From positions 1-64,000 of the forward strand of contig NZ_VSLZ01000006.1 of NCBI RefSeq assembly GCF_010747475.1: a DNA stretch of 64,000 bases, written 5' to 3'. This document shows, in pieces, positions 1 through 8,364 of the stretch. The position numbers and the translations under genes were made by a program. The number at the start of each line of letters is the position of its first letter. The stretch's first letter is position 1. The notes beneath the pieces were generated by a model. It was not told where the DNA came from, made no database searches, and saw only the letters and a list, made by a program, of their open reading frames with translations. The DNA is from Halorussus sp. MSC15.2. Its GTDB lineage: Archaea; Halobacteriota; Halobacteria; Halobacteriales; Haladaptataceae.

Positions 1-1293
1 TTGCTGAAGGCGGCGAGCGCAGCGAAGTCTGCGGCGCTTACCGCCGCGGAGTTCGGGCTCGCAGCCGCAAAGTGGGCGCTCGCGACGGGCGCGACGGCCG
101 CCAGCGTGGCAGTCGGTGCGCTAGGCACGGCGCTTACTGCGCTCGGAATCGGCCCGCTCCTCCTACTCATCGGCGCGCTCATCGGTGGACTCGCCATGCT
201 CGCCGACCACTTCGGGCTGATAAATCTCGACCCCATCGTCGCGGGATTCGAGTCGTTGATAGGCACGCTCGGTAGCCTCGTCCCGTCCATCGACCAGATA
301 ACTTCGCTCCTCGGCACCCTCACGGGCGTCGGCGGCAAGCCAAAGGGGATGATGGAGTGGGCGCAGATGCTCCTCGGCGTCCTGCTCCCCATCATCCCCA
401 TCACGCGGGCCGTCCTGAAGCACTTCGGCCTGCTCGACGACGTGGGCGCGATGCTCGAGAGCGCCGTCGCCGGAGCGATGGGCTTCGTGAACTCCTTGCT
501 CGGCGGCATCAAGCGCCTGATTTCGAACCCGCGGGAGACGCTCGCGGCGTTCGCCGACGCGGGCATCGACTTCGTGAAGACGATGGCTCGGAAGGTAATG
601 ATGGCCGGACCAAAGTTCCTCAGGAACGCCATCAGTTCCGCCCTCTCGTCGGTCCTGCCGTTCCTGCCGTCGAGTGACGCCAAGCGAGGTCCGCTGTCGA
701 ACCTCACCGGCGCGGGCGCGGCGCTCGTGAAGACGATAGCGAAGGGCATCCTCGGCGCGCCGGGAGCCATCGCGACCGCTATCGGGAGCGCGCTGTCGGG
801 CGCTCTCGGCGGAATCGGAAACGTCGCGCTCTCTATCGGTTCCGAAATCGCCCACGGTATCGCCGACGGTATCTCGGGTGCCGCCGGTGCCATCGGCGGT
901 GCCGTGAAGGGTGCGATGGACGCCGCGAAAGGTGTCGCGGACGCGGCTGGAGGCGCGCTCTCCGGGGCGGCGAGCGCGGTCGGCGGTACCGTCTCCGGGG
1001 CGGCGAACGCGGCCAACACCGTCGGGAACGCAGTCGGCGCGGCCGGGCAGGCCGCCGGAAACGTCATCGGGGGCGTCGGCGACACGGTCGGTGGTCTCCT
1101 CGGCGGCGGTGGCGGCGGCGCAGGCAAGACCCAGAACAACAACACCCAGATTCACTTCCACGGCGAGGTCCACGACGCACAGAAGGTCGACAAGAAAGTC
1201 CGGAAGGCCCAGCGGCAGGCCGTCCAGCAGGCGCAGGGCGGCATCGAGGACGCCCTGTCCATGGGCAAAGACGCCGCGGATTCCTTAATCTGA
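1..1293 (+). CDS. Tail tape measure protein, C-terminal part (5' end outside window)
   Basis: The reading frame is open from the first base, so the true start lies upstream; 430 residues are visible. The protein is Ala/Gly-rich, with a long hydrophobic stretch at visible residues about 27-67, a second hydrophobic block near 110-140, and low-complexity Gly/Ala repeats at about 265-375. It ends in a charged helix containing the motif IHFHGEVHD. This composition and its place directly before the baseplate genes are typical of tape measure proteins, which set tail length and are threaded inside the tail tube. The stop is one base from the next start (1295), so the genes are probably co-transcribed. 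The tape-measure call rests on composition and gene order, not on a recognised catalytic motif. Confidence 0.75.
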   Translation: MLKAASAAKSAALTAAEFGLAAAKWALATGATAASVAVGALGTALTALGIGPLLLLIGALIGGLAMLADHFGLINLDPIVAGFESLIGTLGSLVPSIDQITSLLGTLTGVGGKPKGMMEWAQMLLGVLLPIIPITRAVLKHFGLLDDVGAMLESAVAGAMGFVNSLLGGIKRLISNPRETLAAFADAGIDFVKTMARKVMMAGPKFLRNAISSALSSVLPFLPSSDAKRGPLSNLTGAGAALVKTIAKGILGAPGAIATAIGSALSGALGGIGNVALSIGSEIAHGIADGISGAAGAIGGAVKGAMDAAKGVADAAGGALSGAASAVGGTVSGAANAANTVGNAVGAAGQAAGNVIGGVGDTVGGLLGGGGGGAGKTQNNNTQIHFHGEVHDAQKVDKKVRKAQRQAVQQAQGGIEDALSMGKDAADSLI

Positions 1294-1294
1294 C

Positions 1295-1852
1295 ATGTGT
1301 GCAATGTTTCGACCCCAGTTTACGGCATCGGACGACGAGACGACGATGCTCGTCGGCGACGTCACGCTCGAAAACGTGACGAAGGTAAGCGAGCGCGGCG
1401 GCCAGCAGGCTCCGACAAAGAAGACCGAGAAGGGTTTCTCGTACGGGACCTCTGTCGGGCCCGAGCCCATCTCGGCCACGTTCGAGGCCGTCGTCGCCCC
1501 CGAGAAGTACGCGCAACTCGCTGACATCCGTAACGCCGACGAGCCGTTTCCGGTCACGGTCGGGTTCGTCTCGCTCGGCAAGTGCAAGCTAGACGACCTC
1601 CAAATAGACCAGCAGGCGTCCACGACCAGCCACTACTCGGTTCGCATCTCCGTCACCCAGATACGGGAGGCCAGAACGAGAACCACGACGCTGGTCATCG
1701 ACTCGACCGACGGAAGCGGTGACGGGTCGGTGTTCACCGGTGACTCCGGTGCCGCCGACCCGTCGCTGGCGCGCTCGAACAAGAAGTCGCTGTGGGGGGA
1801 CGTGAGCGTCACGGACACCGTCAACGACATCGCCGACGCAATTGGGTTCTAA
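1295..1852 (+). CDS. Dit-like distal tail / baseplate protein (tentative)
   Basis: 185 residues. The layout resembles Dit-like proteins of contractile-tailed phages: a short N-terminal beta segment, a VSERGG stretch, a region around 60-75 that looks like the test-of-extremes strand pattern (ISATFEAVV), and a later segment at about 95-125 ending in RISVTQIREAR. A Ser/Thr/Asp-rich tail follows. It sits between the tape measure gene and a plug-like gene, where Dit-like or LysM connector proteins are found in myovirus operons. Its stop TAA shares a base with the next ATG (1852). No enzymatic motif is visible. The alternative is an unrelated minor tail protein. Confidence 0.5.
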   Translation: MCAMFRPQFTASDDETTMLVGDVTLENVTKVSERGGQQAPTKKTEKGFSYGTSVGPEPISATFEAVVAPEKYAQLADIRNADEPFPVTVGFVSLGKCKLDDLQIDQQASTTSHYSVRISVTQIREARTRTTTLVIDSTDGSGDGSVFTGDSGAADPSLARSNKKSLWGDVSVTDTVNDIADAIGF

Positions 1853-2190
1853 TGACTGTAGAAACGATTCCGATTCCGACCGAGAAGGCGAAGCGCAAGG
1901 AGCCGATTCGGCTCGAGACGACCGAACTCGACGCGTGGCCCGGCCACCGATTCGAGATTCGGTTCGACTGGAACGGACAACTCGACCGATGGGTCCTTCG
2001 ACTCACTCACGTCGAGACCGGCCGGGAGTTCGTGCGGGCACCCGCCTGCCTCATGCGTGAGTACGCGCTCGACCCGTACGTCACCTTCGTGTTGTTCGAC
2101 CCGGCGAATCAGGCCGAACGGGTGACGCCCGAGAACCTCGGTGACGGGGTCGAACTCGGCGTCTTCCCGGGACCCGGAGGTGGTAGCTGA
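1852..2190 (+). CDS. Baseplate-plug-like small tail protein (tentative)
   Basis: 112 residues, with ATG overlapping the preceding TAA. A central beta-rich section (IRFDWNGQLDRWVLRLTHV), then a G-x-x-F/L segment and an NLGDGVELGVFPG end, resemble the small plug proteins (DUF6983 type) that close the central baseplate channel next to the hub. The stop TGA overlaps the ATG of the hub gene at 2190, which indicates translational coupling and similar stoichiometric control. The family assignment is by pattern and position only. Confidence 0.45.
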   Translation: MTVETIPIPTEKAKRKEPIRLETTELDAWPGHRFEIRFDWNGQLDRWVLRLTHVETGREFVRAPACLMREYALDPYVTFVLFDPANQAERVTPENLGDGVELGVFPGPGGGS

Positions 2191-3020
2191 TGGTCTGGAA
2201 GCAGTACCGACGAGTGGACGTCGGCGACCTCTCCATCGAGGACCTCGACACCGAGATTACTGTCGAGATGAGCAAGGACGGCGAACTCTCGTTCGACGTG
2301 AGCGTCTGGAACCTCACCGAGGACTCTTGGAGCCAGATTCAGAAGGGCGACGACTGTCGTATCGTCCTCGGCTGGAAGCAGGGGCCGACCAAGAGCGTGA
2401 TTCAGGGCGTCGTCCAGAAGCGAACCAAGGAAGTCGACGGTAACGACGTGCGGTTCCGGCTGAAAGGCACGGACGAGACCGACGAGCGGACCAAGAAGCG
2501 ACTCTCGAAGACGTGGCGGGGCAAGAGCCCGGACCGAATCGCCACGCACATCGCGGGAATGATAGGTCTCACGACCGGTGAGGTGGAGTCCGTCGGTTCG
2601 GTCATCGACAGTAACTGGGCCGTCTCGAAGGACAGGCCCGTCCGCTACTGGCTCGACCAGCTAGTCGAGGAGGCCCAGAAGCGGTCTGACACGGCGTGGG
2701 AGTGGTTCGTCGAGGCCGGGAAGCTCTACTTCGTCACCAAGGACGGTCGCAAAGAGCAGACGGTCGAACTCTCGTTCGACAACTCGCTGGTCAGCATCGG
2801 CGAGTCTGACGGCGAGTCCAACGCCGAGGGAAGCGGTCTGCAGTTCGAAGCGCTGTGCGAACCGCGCCTCCGGCGCGGAAGTACCGTCGTCGTCAACACC
2901 GACGCGTACGAGGGTGCCTACGCGCTGAAGAAGTACAAATTCGTCTCGGACACCGAGACCGGAGACCACTACGTCGAAGGCCGACTCGCGCCGCTCGACG
3001 TCGAGTACACGATACGATGA
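2190..3020 (+). CDS. Baseplate hub protein (gp27 / late-control D type)
   Basis: 276 residues. The N-terminus is a beta-barrel-like region with a conserved-looking GDDCRIVLGW segment (about 52-61), followed by a GVVQKRTKEVDGNDVRFRLKGTD section. The middle (about 120-185) resembles the helper domain in which WxVSxDRPVRYWLDQLVEEA precedes a strand reading out WEWFVEAGKLYF. The C-terminus is again beta-rich. This two-barrel layout matches hub proteins that carry the central spike in contractile tails. Its stop overlaps the start of the zinc-ribbon gene at 3017 (ATGA). The function is structural and the protein acts in the virion or tail particle. Confidence 0.65.
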   Translation: MVWKQYRRVDVGDLSIEDLDTEITVEMSKDGELSFDVSVWNLTEDSWSQIQKGDDCRIVLGWKQGPTKSVIQGVVQKRTKEVDGNDVRFRLKGTDETDERTKKRLSKTWRGKSPDRIATHIAGMIGLTTGEVESVGSVIDSNWAVSKDRPVRYWLDQLVEEAQKRSDTAWEWFVEAGKLYFVTKDGRKEQTVELSFDNSLVSIGESDGESNAEGSGLQFEALCEPRLRRGSTVVVNTDAYEGAYALKKYKFVSDTETGDHYVEGRLAPLDVEYTIR

Positions 3021-3316
3021 ACGTAGAGACACTATCCACGATACCCTGTCCGGCCTGTGACGGCGTCGCGCACGCGACGGAAGCAGACCAGTGGGGCATG
3101 ATCGAAGGCTGGCGGTGCCGTACCTGTCAGGGTCGAATCGCGAACGACGGCGGGCGCCGGACGTTCGACGTTACGACGCTGACACCGGGCACCGAGTTCT
3201 GCCTCGAATCGCTGTCCGAGCAGGTCGAGACGGTTACCGGCATCGAGTCCCCGCGCGTGGTTTCCGTGGGCGAATCGGACGGACGCTACCGCGTCGTACC
3301 CGGAGGAGGCCGATGA
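3017..3316 (+). CDS. Small zinc-ribbon protein inside the baseplate operon
   Basis: 99 residues, ATGA-coupled at both ends (start in the hub stop, stop in the spike start at 3313). Two CxxC knuckles, CPAC at about 11-14 and CRTC at about 34-37, form a probable zinc ribbon; the C-terminal half is beta-rich (TPGTEFCLESLSEQ). Zinc ribbons are not a standard part of hub-spike junctions in bacterial myoviruses, so the role is unknown. It could be a structural adaptor between hub and spike or an assembly factor. Confidence 0.6.
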   Translation: MNVETLSTIPCPACDGVAHATEADQWGMIEGWRCRTCQGRIANDGGRRTFDVTTLTPGTEFCLESLSEQVETVTGIESPRVVSVGESDGRYRVVPGGGR

Positions 3317-4032
3317 GTGACATCCCGGCGCTCGTTCGCGAGTACGTCACCGAGGAGCTTCGGGGCGTCTACACCGTCTCGATGGTCGTCGTCGAGTCGG
3401 TTCAGGAGGAGGCCCGGCGGTGTACGGTGAGCCTCAAGCGCGACGACAACGTCATCGTGGACGATGTTCCCATCGCCTCGGTGTTCGCGTCAACCCGGAA
3501 GACGCCGGACGGCGAGAAGAGCTACGGCCAGATAGTCCCCATCCAGCAGGGCGACGAGGGATTCGTCCTCCACACCAAAGAGCCGCTGGAGGACCTGCTC
3601 GTCCAGCGCGGCCATCAGGACATCGGCTACACCCAGCGGCAGTTCGCACCGGAGGACGCCGTGTTCTTCCCCTGCGTGTGGAACGAGCAGGACACCCTCC
3701 CCGACCACGATTCAGACGAGTATCTGGTCGCACACGCAGACAGCGTCCTTCGAATCAAATCCGACGGCACAGTACGGCTCGCTGACGAGAACGGCCAGCA
3801 GTTCACGATAGACCCCGCCGCAAACGAGACGACTATCTCGCATCCCGCGGGGCCGACGCTTCGAGTCGGTGCCGACGGCATCGACGTCGAGGGACAGGTC
3901 ACTATCGGCGACCCGAACTCGACCACGTCGGTCGCGGTGCAGAACCACACGCACGACGTGACGTTGAGCGACGGCACGACCACGACCACTTCATCGCCGA
4001 ACGAGACCGGTACAGACACGCAGATATCCTGA
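3313..4032 (+). CDS. Baseplate central spike (gpV / Gp138-type)
   Basis: 239 residues. The N-terminal part (about 25-125) looks like the OB-fold of spike proteins: VESVQEEARRCTVSL, then QIVPIQQGDEGFVLH, a segment where spikes interact with the hub. Residues about 140-205 form short repetitive beta turns (LRIKSDGTVRLADENG, LRVGADGIDVEGQVTIGDP) expected of a trimeric beta-helix. The C-terminus contains NHTHDV, an HxH motif of the kind that binds iron at the tip of P2 gpV and phi92 gp138 spikes. A Thr/Ser-rich tail follows. The likely role is to pierce the cell envelope on sheath contraction. Confidence 0.75.
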   Translation: MSDIPALVREYVTEELRGVYTVSMVVVESVQEEARRCTVSLKRDDNVIVDDVPIASVFASTRKTPDGEKSYGQIVPIQQGDEGFVLHTKEPLEDLLVQRGHQDIGYTQRQFAPEDAVFFPCVWNEQDTLPDHDSDEYLVAHADSVLRIKSDGTVRLADENGQQFTIDPAANETTISHPAGPTLRVGADGIDVEGQVTIGDPNSTTSVAVQNHTHDVTLSDGTTTTTSSPNETGTDTQIS

Positions 4033-4087
4033 CGGCACTGCCCGTCCGAAAACAAACATATATGGAATACAACCTTTGGTGAGTCAG

Positions 4088-4450
4088 ATGGCACAATTCG
4101 GGAAAACGCTGGCGCTCGAATCGAACGGTGACCTCGAGGTCAACGAACTGAACACGCTCAGTTGGGTTCGCGGCCCCGAAGCCGTGGTACAAGACCTGAA
4201 AGTCACGCTGGCGACGAGACAGGGCGAAGACCCGTTCGACCCGGACCACGGACTCGACACGTTCGCCGCAACCGGTACCGCCGAGTCGCGGTTGAAACTC
4301 GAGATTGTGCAGACGCTCAACCGCGACGACCGAGTCAACAAAGTCGACGAGGTGAGGATAGACCGCGACCCCGACAGCCGAAAAACGTCCGCGACAGTAC
4401 AGGTTACGCTCGTGGACGGTAGCCAGCACGTGTTCGAGGTGGCACAATGA
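4088..4450 (+). CDS. Baseplate wedge protein, gp25/gpW family
   Basis: 120 residues. The ATG at 4088 is preferred over an in-frame GTG at 4076 because homologous wedge proteins begin near this point. The family pattern is clear: an internal VVQDLKVTLATRQGEDPFDPDHGLD stretch in which the E-D-P-F-D-P-D-x-G-L-D motif contains the acidic residues typical of gp25 lysozyme-like wedge proteins, then a region reading REIVQTLN-like and an RVxKVDEVRIDRDP strand. It forms part of the inner baseplate that initiates the sheath. The stop overlaps the next start (ATGA, 4447). Confidence 0.8.
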   Translation: MAQFGKTLALESNGDLEVNELNTLSWVRGPEAVVQDLKVTLATRQGEDPFDPDHGLDTFAATGTAESRLKLEIVQTLNRDDRVNKVDEVRIDRDPDSRKTSATVQVTLVDGSQHVFEVAQ

Positions 4451-5733
4451 GTTACGGAGTCCAGAACGACGGCACGTTCGAGCGAAAGCATATTGACGAC
4501 GTACAAGATAGTCTGGTGAACAAACTGCAGCAGGAGGCGGGTGAGAACATCGACCTTGCCCAGTCCTCGCCGGTCAAACAACTACTGGACACGGTGGCGC
4601 TCGAAGTCGCCGGTCTCTGGGAGGCCGCCGAGGAGAACTACTACGCGAGTTACTACGAGGACGCGTTCGGCACGCAACTCGACAACCTGCTGTCGCTCGC
4701 CGGGATGTCGCGCATCCCGCGACGGTCGGCGACCGGCGAGGTCAAATTCTACTCGAACCCCAAGAACAGCACGGACAAGACCATCCCCAAGGGGACCGAG
4801 GTGACGACTCCGTCGACCGACCAGGCACCTCCGATTCCTTTCAAGACGGTCGAGGAGGCGACGCTTTCGGGCACGAACAAGGACACGAGCACGTCAGTTC
4901 TGGTCCCCATCGAGGCGAAGAAGCCGTGGGAGACCGAGGTAGACGAGGAGTGGCTAGGCGAGAAGACGAACGTCGCGTCCGATACCATCACCGAACTCAC
5001 GGAACCAATCTCGGGCGTCGACAGGGTGACGAATCCGGAGCCGACCGGCAAGCCCGACAAGTTCGTCGAGGGCCGGGACCGCGAGACCGACGCGGAGTTC
5101 AAACTCCGCTACGAGAACACCTTCGCTAAGTCCGGCGACGCGACGATGGACGCCGTCCGGTCGGAGATATTCAACGCGGCCTCGGACATCGAGAACGTTC
5201 ACATCGAGGAGAACGTCACGATGAACGACAACACCGACTCGGGGGGACTGCCGCCCAAGTCGTTCCGGGCGACGGTCCACGGCGGGACTGCCGACAAAAT
5301 CGCACAGGCCATCTTCGACTCGCGTCCCGCCGGTATCCGGTCGTACGGCAACGAGTCGGGGACCGCCGAGACGACCGACGGCGTGACGAAGACCGAGCAG
5401 TTCCAACGCGCCTCGCAGGTGAACGTCTACGCCGACGTCACCGTCACCACGACGGACACGTTCCCCGGCGACGGAGCGACCCGGATTCGGGACAACATCA
5501 TCCACTACGTCGGGGGTACCGACAGCAGTGACCTGGCGTTCCCCGGGACGGGTATCGGCGAGGACGTCGTCTACGATCAGGTGTTCGCCGCAATCATGAG
5601 CGTGACCGGCATCCGCGAGGTGGACCTGACGCTCGGCACCAGCGACGCTCCCACCGGCACCTCGAACGTGTCGGTCGGACAGACGAAGGTCGCGCGAACC
5701 GACGCGAACTGGCTCGACGTGACGGTGAGTTAA
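4447..5733 (+). CDS. Baseplate wedge protein J (gpJ / gp6 type)
   Basis: 428 residues. The N-terminus (about 35-85) has the typical DTVALEVAGLWEAAEENYYASYYEDAFGTQLD region, with a helix that precedes LDNLLSLAGMSRIPRRSATGEVKFY. This is the hallmark of baseplate J proteins: a Leu-rich helix, then an RxxxxxATGxVxF strand. Next come a PKGTEVTTP segment and an ETDAEFKLRYENTF motif (about 212-225). The C-terminal half carries the usual VNVYADVTVTT and GEDVVYDQVFAAIMSVTGIREVDLTLG segments. It forms the inner ring of the baseplate with the gp25-like protein encoded just upstream. Confidence 0.85.
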   Translation: MSYGVQNDGTFERKHIDDVQDSLVNKLQQEAGENIDLAQSSPVKQLLDTVALEVAGLWEAAEENYYASYYEDAFGTQLDNLLSLAGMSRIPRRSATGEVKFYSNPKNSTDKTIPKGTEVTTPSTDQAPPIPFKTVEEATLSGTNKDTSTSVLVPIEAKKPWETEVDEEWLGEKTNVASDTITELTEPISGVDRVTNPEPTGKPDKFVEGRDRETDAEFKLRYENTFAKSGDATMDAVRSEIFNAASDIENVHIEENVTMNDNTDSGGLPPKSFRATVHGGTADKIAQAIFDSRPAGIRSYGNESGTAETTDGVTKTEQFQRASQVNVYADVTVTTTDTFPGDGATRIRDNIIHYVGGTDSSDLAFPGTGIGEDVVYDQVFAAIMSVTGIREVDLTLGTSDAPTGTSNVSVGQTKVARTDANWLDVTVS

Positions 5734-5734
5734 C

Positions 5735-6349
5735 ATGGACGGGACGCCACGCGAACGTCTCGGACGCAATCTCAAGAGCCCGTACCCCCACGACGAAGGG
5801 ACCTTCTGGAACGACCTGTTCGACACCCTCGGCGCCGAACTCGAAGACCTCGAAGCGGCCAACACCGAAGTGCTAGACTCGAAGGTCATCGATATCGCCA
5901 CGGGCGAACAACTCGACAAACTCGGCGAACTGGTCAAGACCAAGCGCAAGAGCGAAGAGTCGGACGAACACTACCGCGCTCGGCTCAAGGTCCAACTTCG
6001 GCGGTTCTTGAGCGGGGCGACGCGCGACCAGATAAAGGAGACGGCCGCCATCCTGCTCAACACCGACACCGACCAGATTACCATCGAGGAGGACTTCGCG
6101 GTCGAACCCGGCCGATTCGTGGTCCGGGTCTGGCAGAGCGACCTCGACTCGTCCGGCGTGAGCGACACCGAGTTCAGGACGTTCGTCGACCAGGTTCGTA
6201 GCGCCGGCGTCCGGACCGTCGAGCAAGTCCGCGGGACGTTCGTCTGCCGGTCCGAGCAGAACTTTCTGGACGGCGTGAACGACCCGGAGAAAGGGTACAG
6301 AGACCCGGACGATAGCTACGAGAACGGTACCTACGCCGGAATCATCTGA
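5735..6349 (+). CDS. Tail protein I / DUF2313-DUF2612-like baseplate periphery protein
   Basis: 204 residues, starting one base after the J stop. The N-terminal half has the expected TGEQLDKLGELVKTKRKSEESDEHYRARLKVQL pattern (about 55-88; only its key groups LDxLG and YRxRL are diagnostic). The C-terminal half is beta-rich (EPGRFVVRVWQSDL). Proteins of this type follow gpJ in nearly all contractile tails and connect the baseplate to fibres. The last 25 residues are rich in Asp, Tyr and Asn. Confidence 0.7.
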   Translation: MDGTPRERLGRNLKSPYPHDEGTFWNDLFDTLGAELEDLEAANTEVLDSKVIDIATGEQLDKLGELVKTKRKSEESDEHYRARLKVQLRRFLSGATRDQIKETAAILLNTDTDQITIEEDFAVEPGRFVVRVWQSDLDSSGVSDTEFRTFVDQVRSAGVRTVEQVRGTFVCRSEQNFLDGVNDPEKGYRDPDDSYENGTYAGII

Positions 6350-6351
6350 AC

Positions 6352-6920
6352 ATGAGCCAGCACGAACGACGCAACACAACAGCAGACGAACCGACCGAGG
6401 CGGCTACCGACGAATCCACCCCGGTAGCGGCCGACGAACCGACCACCGACGAACCGACGGCGGACGACGCCAAGTCGTTCGACCCCGACGCCGAAGGGAA
6501 AGCCGAGGCCAAGCGCCTGCTGAAGGCGGTCGAGGCCGACACCGAGCGCGCTCGCGCCGAGGCGGCGCTCGCCCGCAAGCGCGAGGGAGTCGAACGACTG
6601 AACCGACAGCTAGCCGACGCGAAACAGCGCCGCCAGCAGACGCGCGAACGCATCGAAGCGATGGAGTACACCGTCGAACGCCTCGAAGCCGCCGACGCCG
6701 ACCAGCTAGTCGTGCAGCGTCTCGAAGGCGGCGTCTCGCTGGGCGTTCCCGCCGACGAGCGCGAGGAGGTTCGTGAGGACCTCCGCGAGCGCACCCAGCA
6801 TCTCGAACAGCAACTCGAAACCGTCGACGCCGCATCGAGGCCCTCGAACGCGGCCTGCGGAAAGACCGCATCGCACTCGACTACCTGCAGAATCACACGG
6901 ACCTGGTGACTGACCAATGA
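6352..6920 (+). pseudogene. Acidic coiled-coil (prefoldin-like) tail protein with 3' frameshift
   Basis: As read, frame 1 ends at 6909 (185 residues) with a low-complexity tail unlike the rest. Residues about 55-160 are a long Glu/Arg/Ala coiled coil preceded by an acidic Thr/Asp-rich linker. At 6829-6831 the coding sense switches frame: from base 6831 the -1 frame reads RIEALERGLRKD and continues as good coiled coil to a TGA at 6918-6920. That TGA overlaps the ATG of the next gene (ATGA), as at most junctions upstream. A one-base deletion near 6830 (mutation or sequencing error) explains this best. Ribosomal slippage is possible but no classical slippery heptamer is seen. Without the frameshift the protein would have about 188 residues. 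Confidence 0.7.
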
Positions 6921-8362
6921 CTACTAACGCGATAAATCGAGAATCGTACGTCTGGCAGGACAAAGGAACGCCGCCGGCAAAGGGAGACGAGATATACGTC
7001 GCGGGCGACCAGCCCGTCGCCGCCTACGACAACTGGGCGATGTGGGCCGTCACGACCGACATCAAGCGCCTCGACGCTAGGCTCGCTGACCACGCGCACT
7101 TCCACGAGGCCGGAGCGGAGGACCCAATCGACCTCGACGGCCTCAGCATCGGGAAAAAATCCTCCGAGACCATCGCCGAGACGTCGTCGCCCGCGTCGTT
7201 CACGTTCTCGGGGTCCGAGAAACGCGACCTCCACGTGAAGACCGTCGTGACACTGTCGAACGCCAGCGGCTCGTCGACGACCGAGGACGTCACCGTCGCG
7301 CTGTACGACGGGACCGACGCTACCGGGTCGCTCATCGCCTCCCAGACCAAGAGCGTGACCATCGCCGACGGGTCGTCGAGTACGGTGACGTTCCTCCACC
7401 AGAACGAGAAACTCGACGACGGCGACCACTACGTCGAGATTACGACGTCGGGAACCGCACTCTCGGTCGACCAGACCGTCGAGCACGTGCTCAGTTGCCA
7501 GTACGTCTTTCAGAAGTCGGCGACCGGCGACCTCCAGTTCACGGACCATCACGGCACGGTCTACGCCGAGCGAGACGGTGCCAGCGGCTACTGGACGACG
7601 TTCACGGGGTTCGACACCAACGTCGACTTCCTGTTCAATTCGCTGGAGAAAGTGGGCGACGTCAACGCCGACAACGTTCGCGGCCGGAACGAGGAACTCG
7701 GAATCCGAACTAAAGGGAGTGGCACCGCGCAGGTCACGCTCTACGACGAGAACGGCGGACAGGATATCGCACGCGCTCGCGAGGGCGGCGAGTTCGAGGT
7801 CCCCAACGGCCCGCTCTCGGTCGGCGCCGACGTTCGGACAACCGGCGGTACCACGGTCTGGGACGCCGCGAACGGCTACGTCCCACAGGGGAGTCTCGAA
7901 AACGACGCCCTGAGCGTCAGCTACGGCAGTCACCTCTCGGGTGACGGGTCGGTCGCGCTCGGCGGCACGCTGAACCTGTCGGTGGACGACGACTTCGTCC
8001 AGAACTCCGGCGACACGATGGCTGGCACCCTCGACATGGGCGGCAACGACCTCGCCGACGGCGGAACGACCGTCTGGGACGCCGCGAACGGGTACGTCCC
8101 CGAATCGTCGCTCCAGACGCTGTCGAACGCGGCGCTCTCGAACAGCGCCATCTCAACGAGCTTCGGCAGGCACCTCTCTGGCGACGGGTCGGTCGCACTC
8201 GGCGGCACGCTGAACCTGTCGGTGGACGACGACTTCGTCCAGAACTCCGGCGATGCCATGACCGGCAACCTCGACATGGGAAGCAACGCAACGCAGTACG
8301 GCGACTTCGAGGTCCGCGAGAACAGCACTACCAACGCTCTGGAGTTCAACTACACCGCCTAG
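6917..8362 (+). CDS. Tail fibre protein with tandem fibre repeats
   Basis: 481 residues. An N-terminal attachment region (about 1-75) includes VWQDKGTPPAKGDEIYV and a short LxxHAHFHE stretch. A beta-sandwich (about 85-200) follows, then fibre repeats: GGTTVWDAANGYVP occurs twice and HLSGDGSVALGGTLNLSVDDDFVQNSGD occurs twice in the last 170 residues (too long to quote as one block elsewhere; bases about 7925-8040 and 8165-8280 are nearly identical). Each repeat ends in the SGDxMxGxLDMG motif common in phage tail fibres. The start ATG overlaps the frame-restored stop of the upstream coiled-coil gene. Confidence 0.75.
   Translation: MTTNAINRESYVWQDKGTPPAKGDEIYVAGDQPVAAYDNWAMWAVTTDIKRLDARLADHAHFHEAGAEDPIDLDGLSIGKKSSETIAETSSPASFTFSGSEKRDLHVKTVVTLSNASGSSTTEDVTVALYDGTDATGSLIASQTKSVTIADGSSSTVTFLHQNEKLDDGDHYVEITTSGTALSVDQTVEHVLSCQYVFQKSATGDLQFTDHHGTVYAERDGASGYWTTFTGFDTNVDFLFNSLEKVGDVNADNVRGRNEELGIRTKGSGTAQVTLYDENGGQDIARAREGGEFEVPNGPLSVGADVRTTGGTTVWDAANGYVPQGSLENDALSVSYGSHLSGDGSVALGGTLNLSVDDDFVQNSGDTMAGTLDMGGNDLADGGTTVWDAANGYVPESSLQTLSNAALSNSAISTSFGRHLSGDGSVALGGTLNLSVDDDFVQNSGDAMTGNLDMGSNATQYGDFEVRENSTTNALEFNYTA
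7850..8285 (+). repeat. Two imperfect direct repeats inside the tail fibre gene
   Basis: A unit of about 115 bases beginning near 7929 (cacctctcgggtgacgggtc) recurs near 8169 with only scattered third-position changes. A shorter unit encoding TTVWDAANGYVP recurs at about 7850 and 8066. The repeats encode the shaft motif SGDxMxGxLDMG. Such repeats allow unequal recombination that lengthens or shortens the fibre shaft. Confidence 0.8.
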
Positions 8363-8364
8363 CA

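Noticed and set aside
163-1173. Long minus-strand open frame opposite the tape measure gene
   Set aside because: Arg/Asp-rich antisense product of GC-rich DNA; no start signal and no protein-like pattern.
4954-5949. Minus-strand open frame opposite the J and I genes
   Set aside because: Antisense artefact; the + strand has clear family motifs over the same bases.
6829-6840. Programmed frameshift of the tail-assembly-chaperone type
   Set aside because: Those lie upstream of the tape measure gene, and no slippery heptamer is present here.
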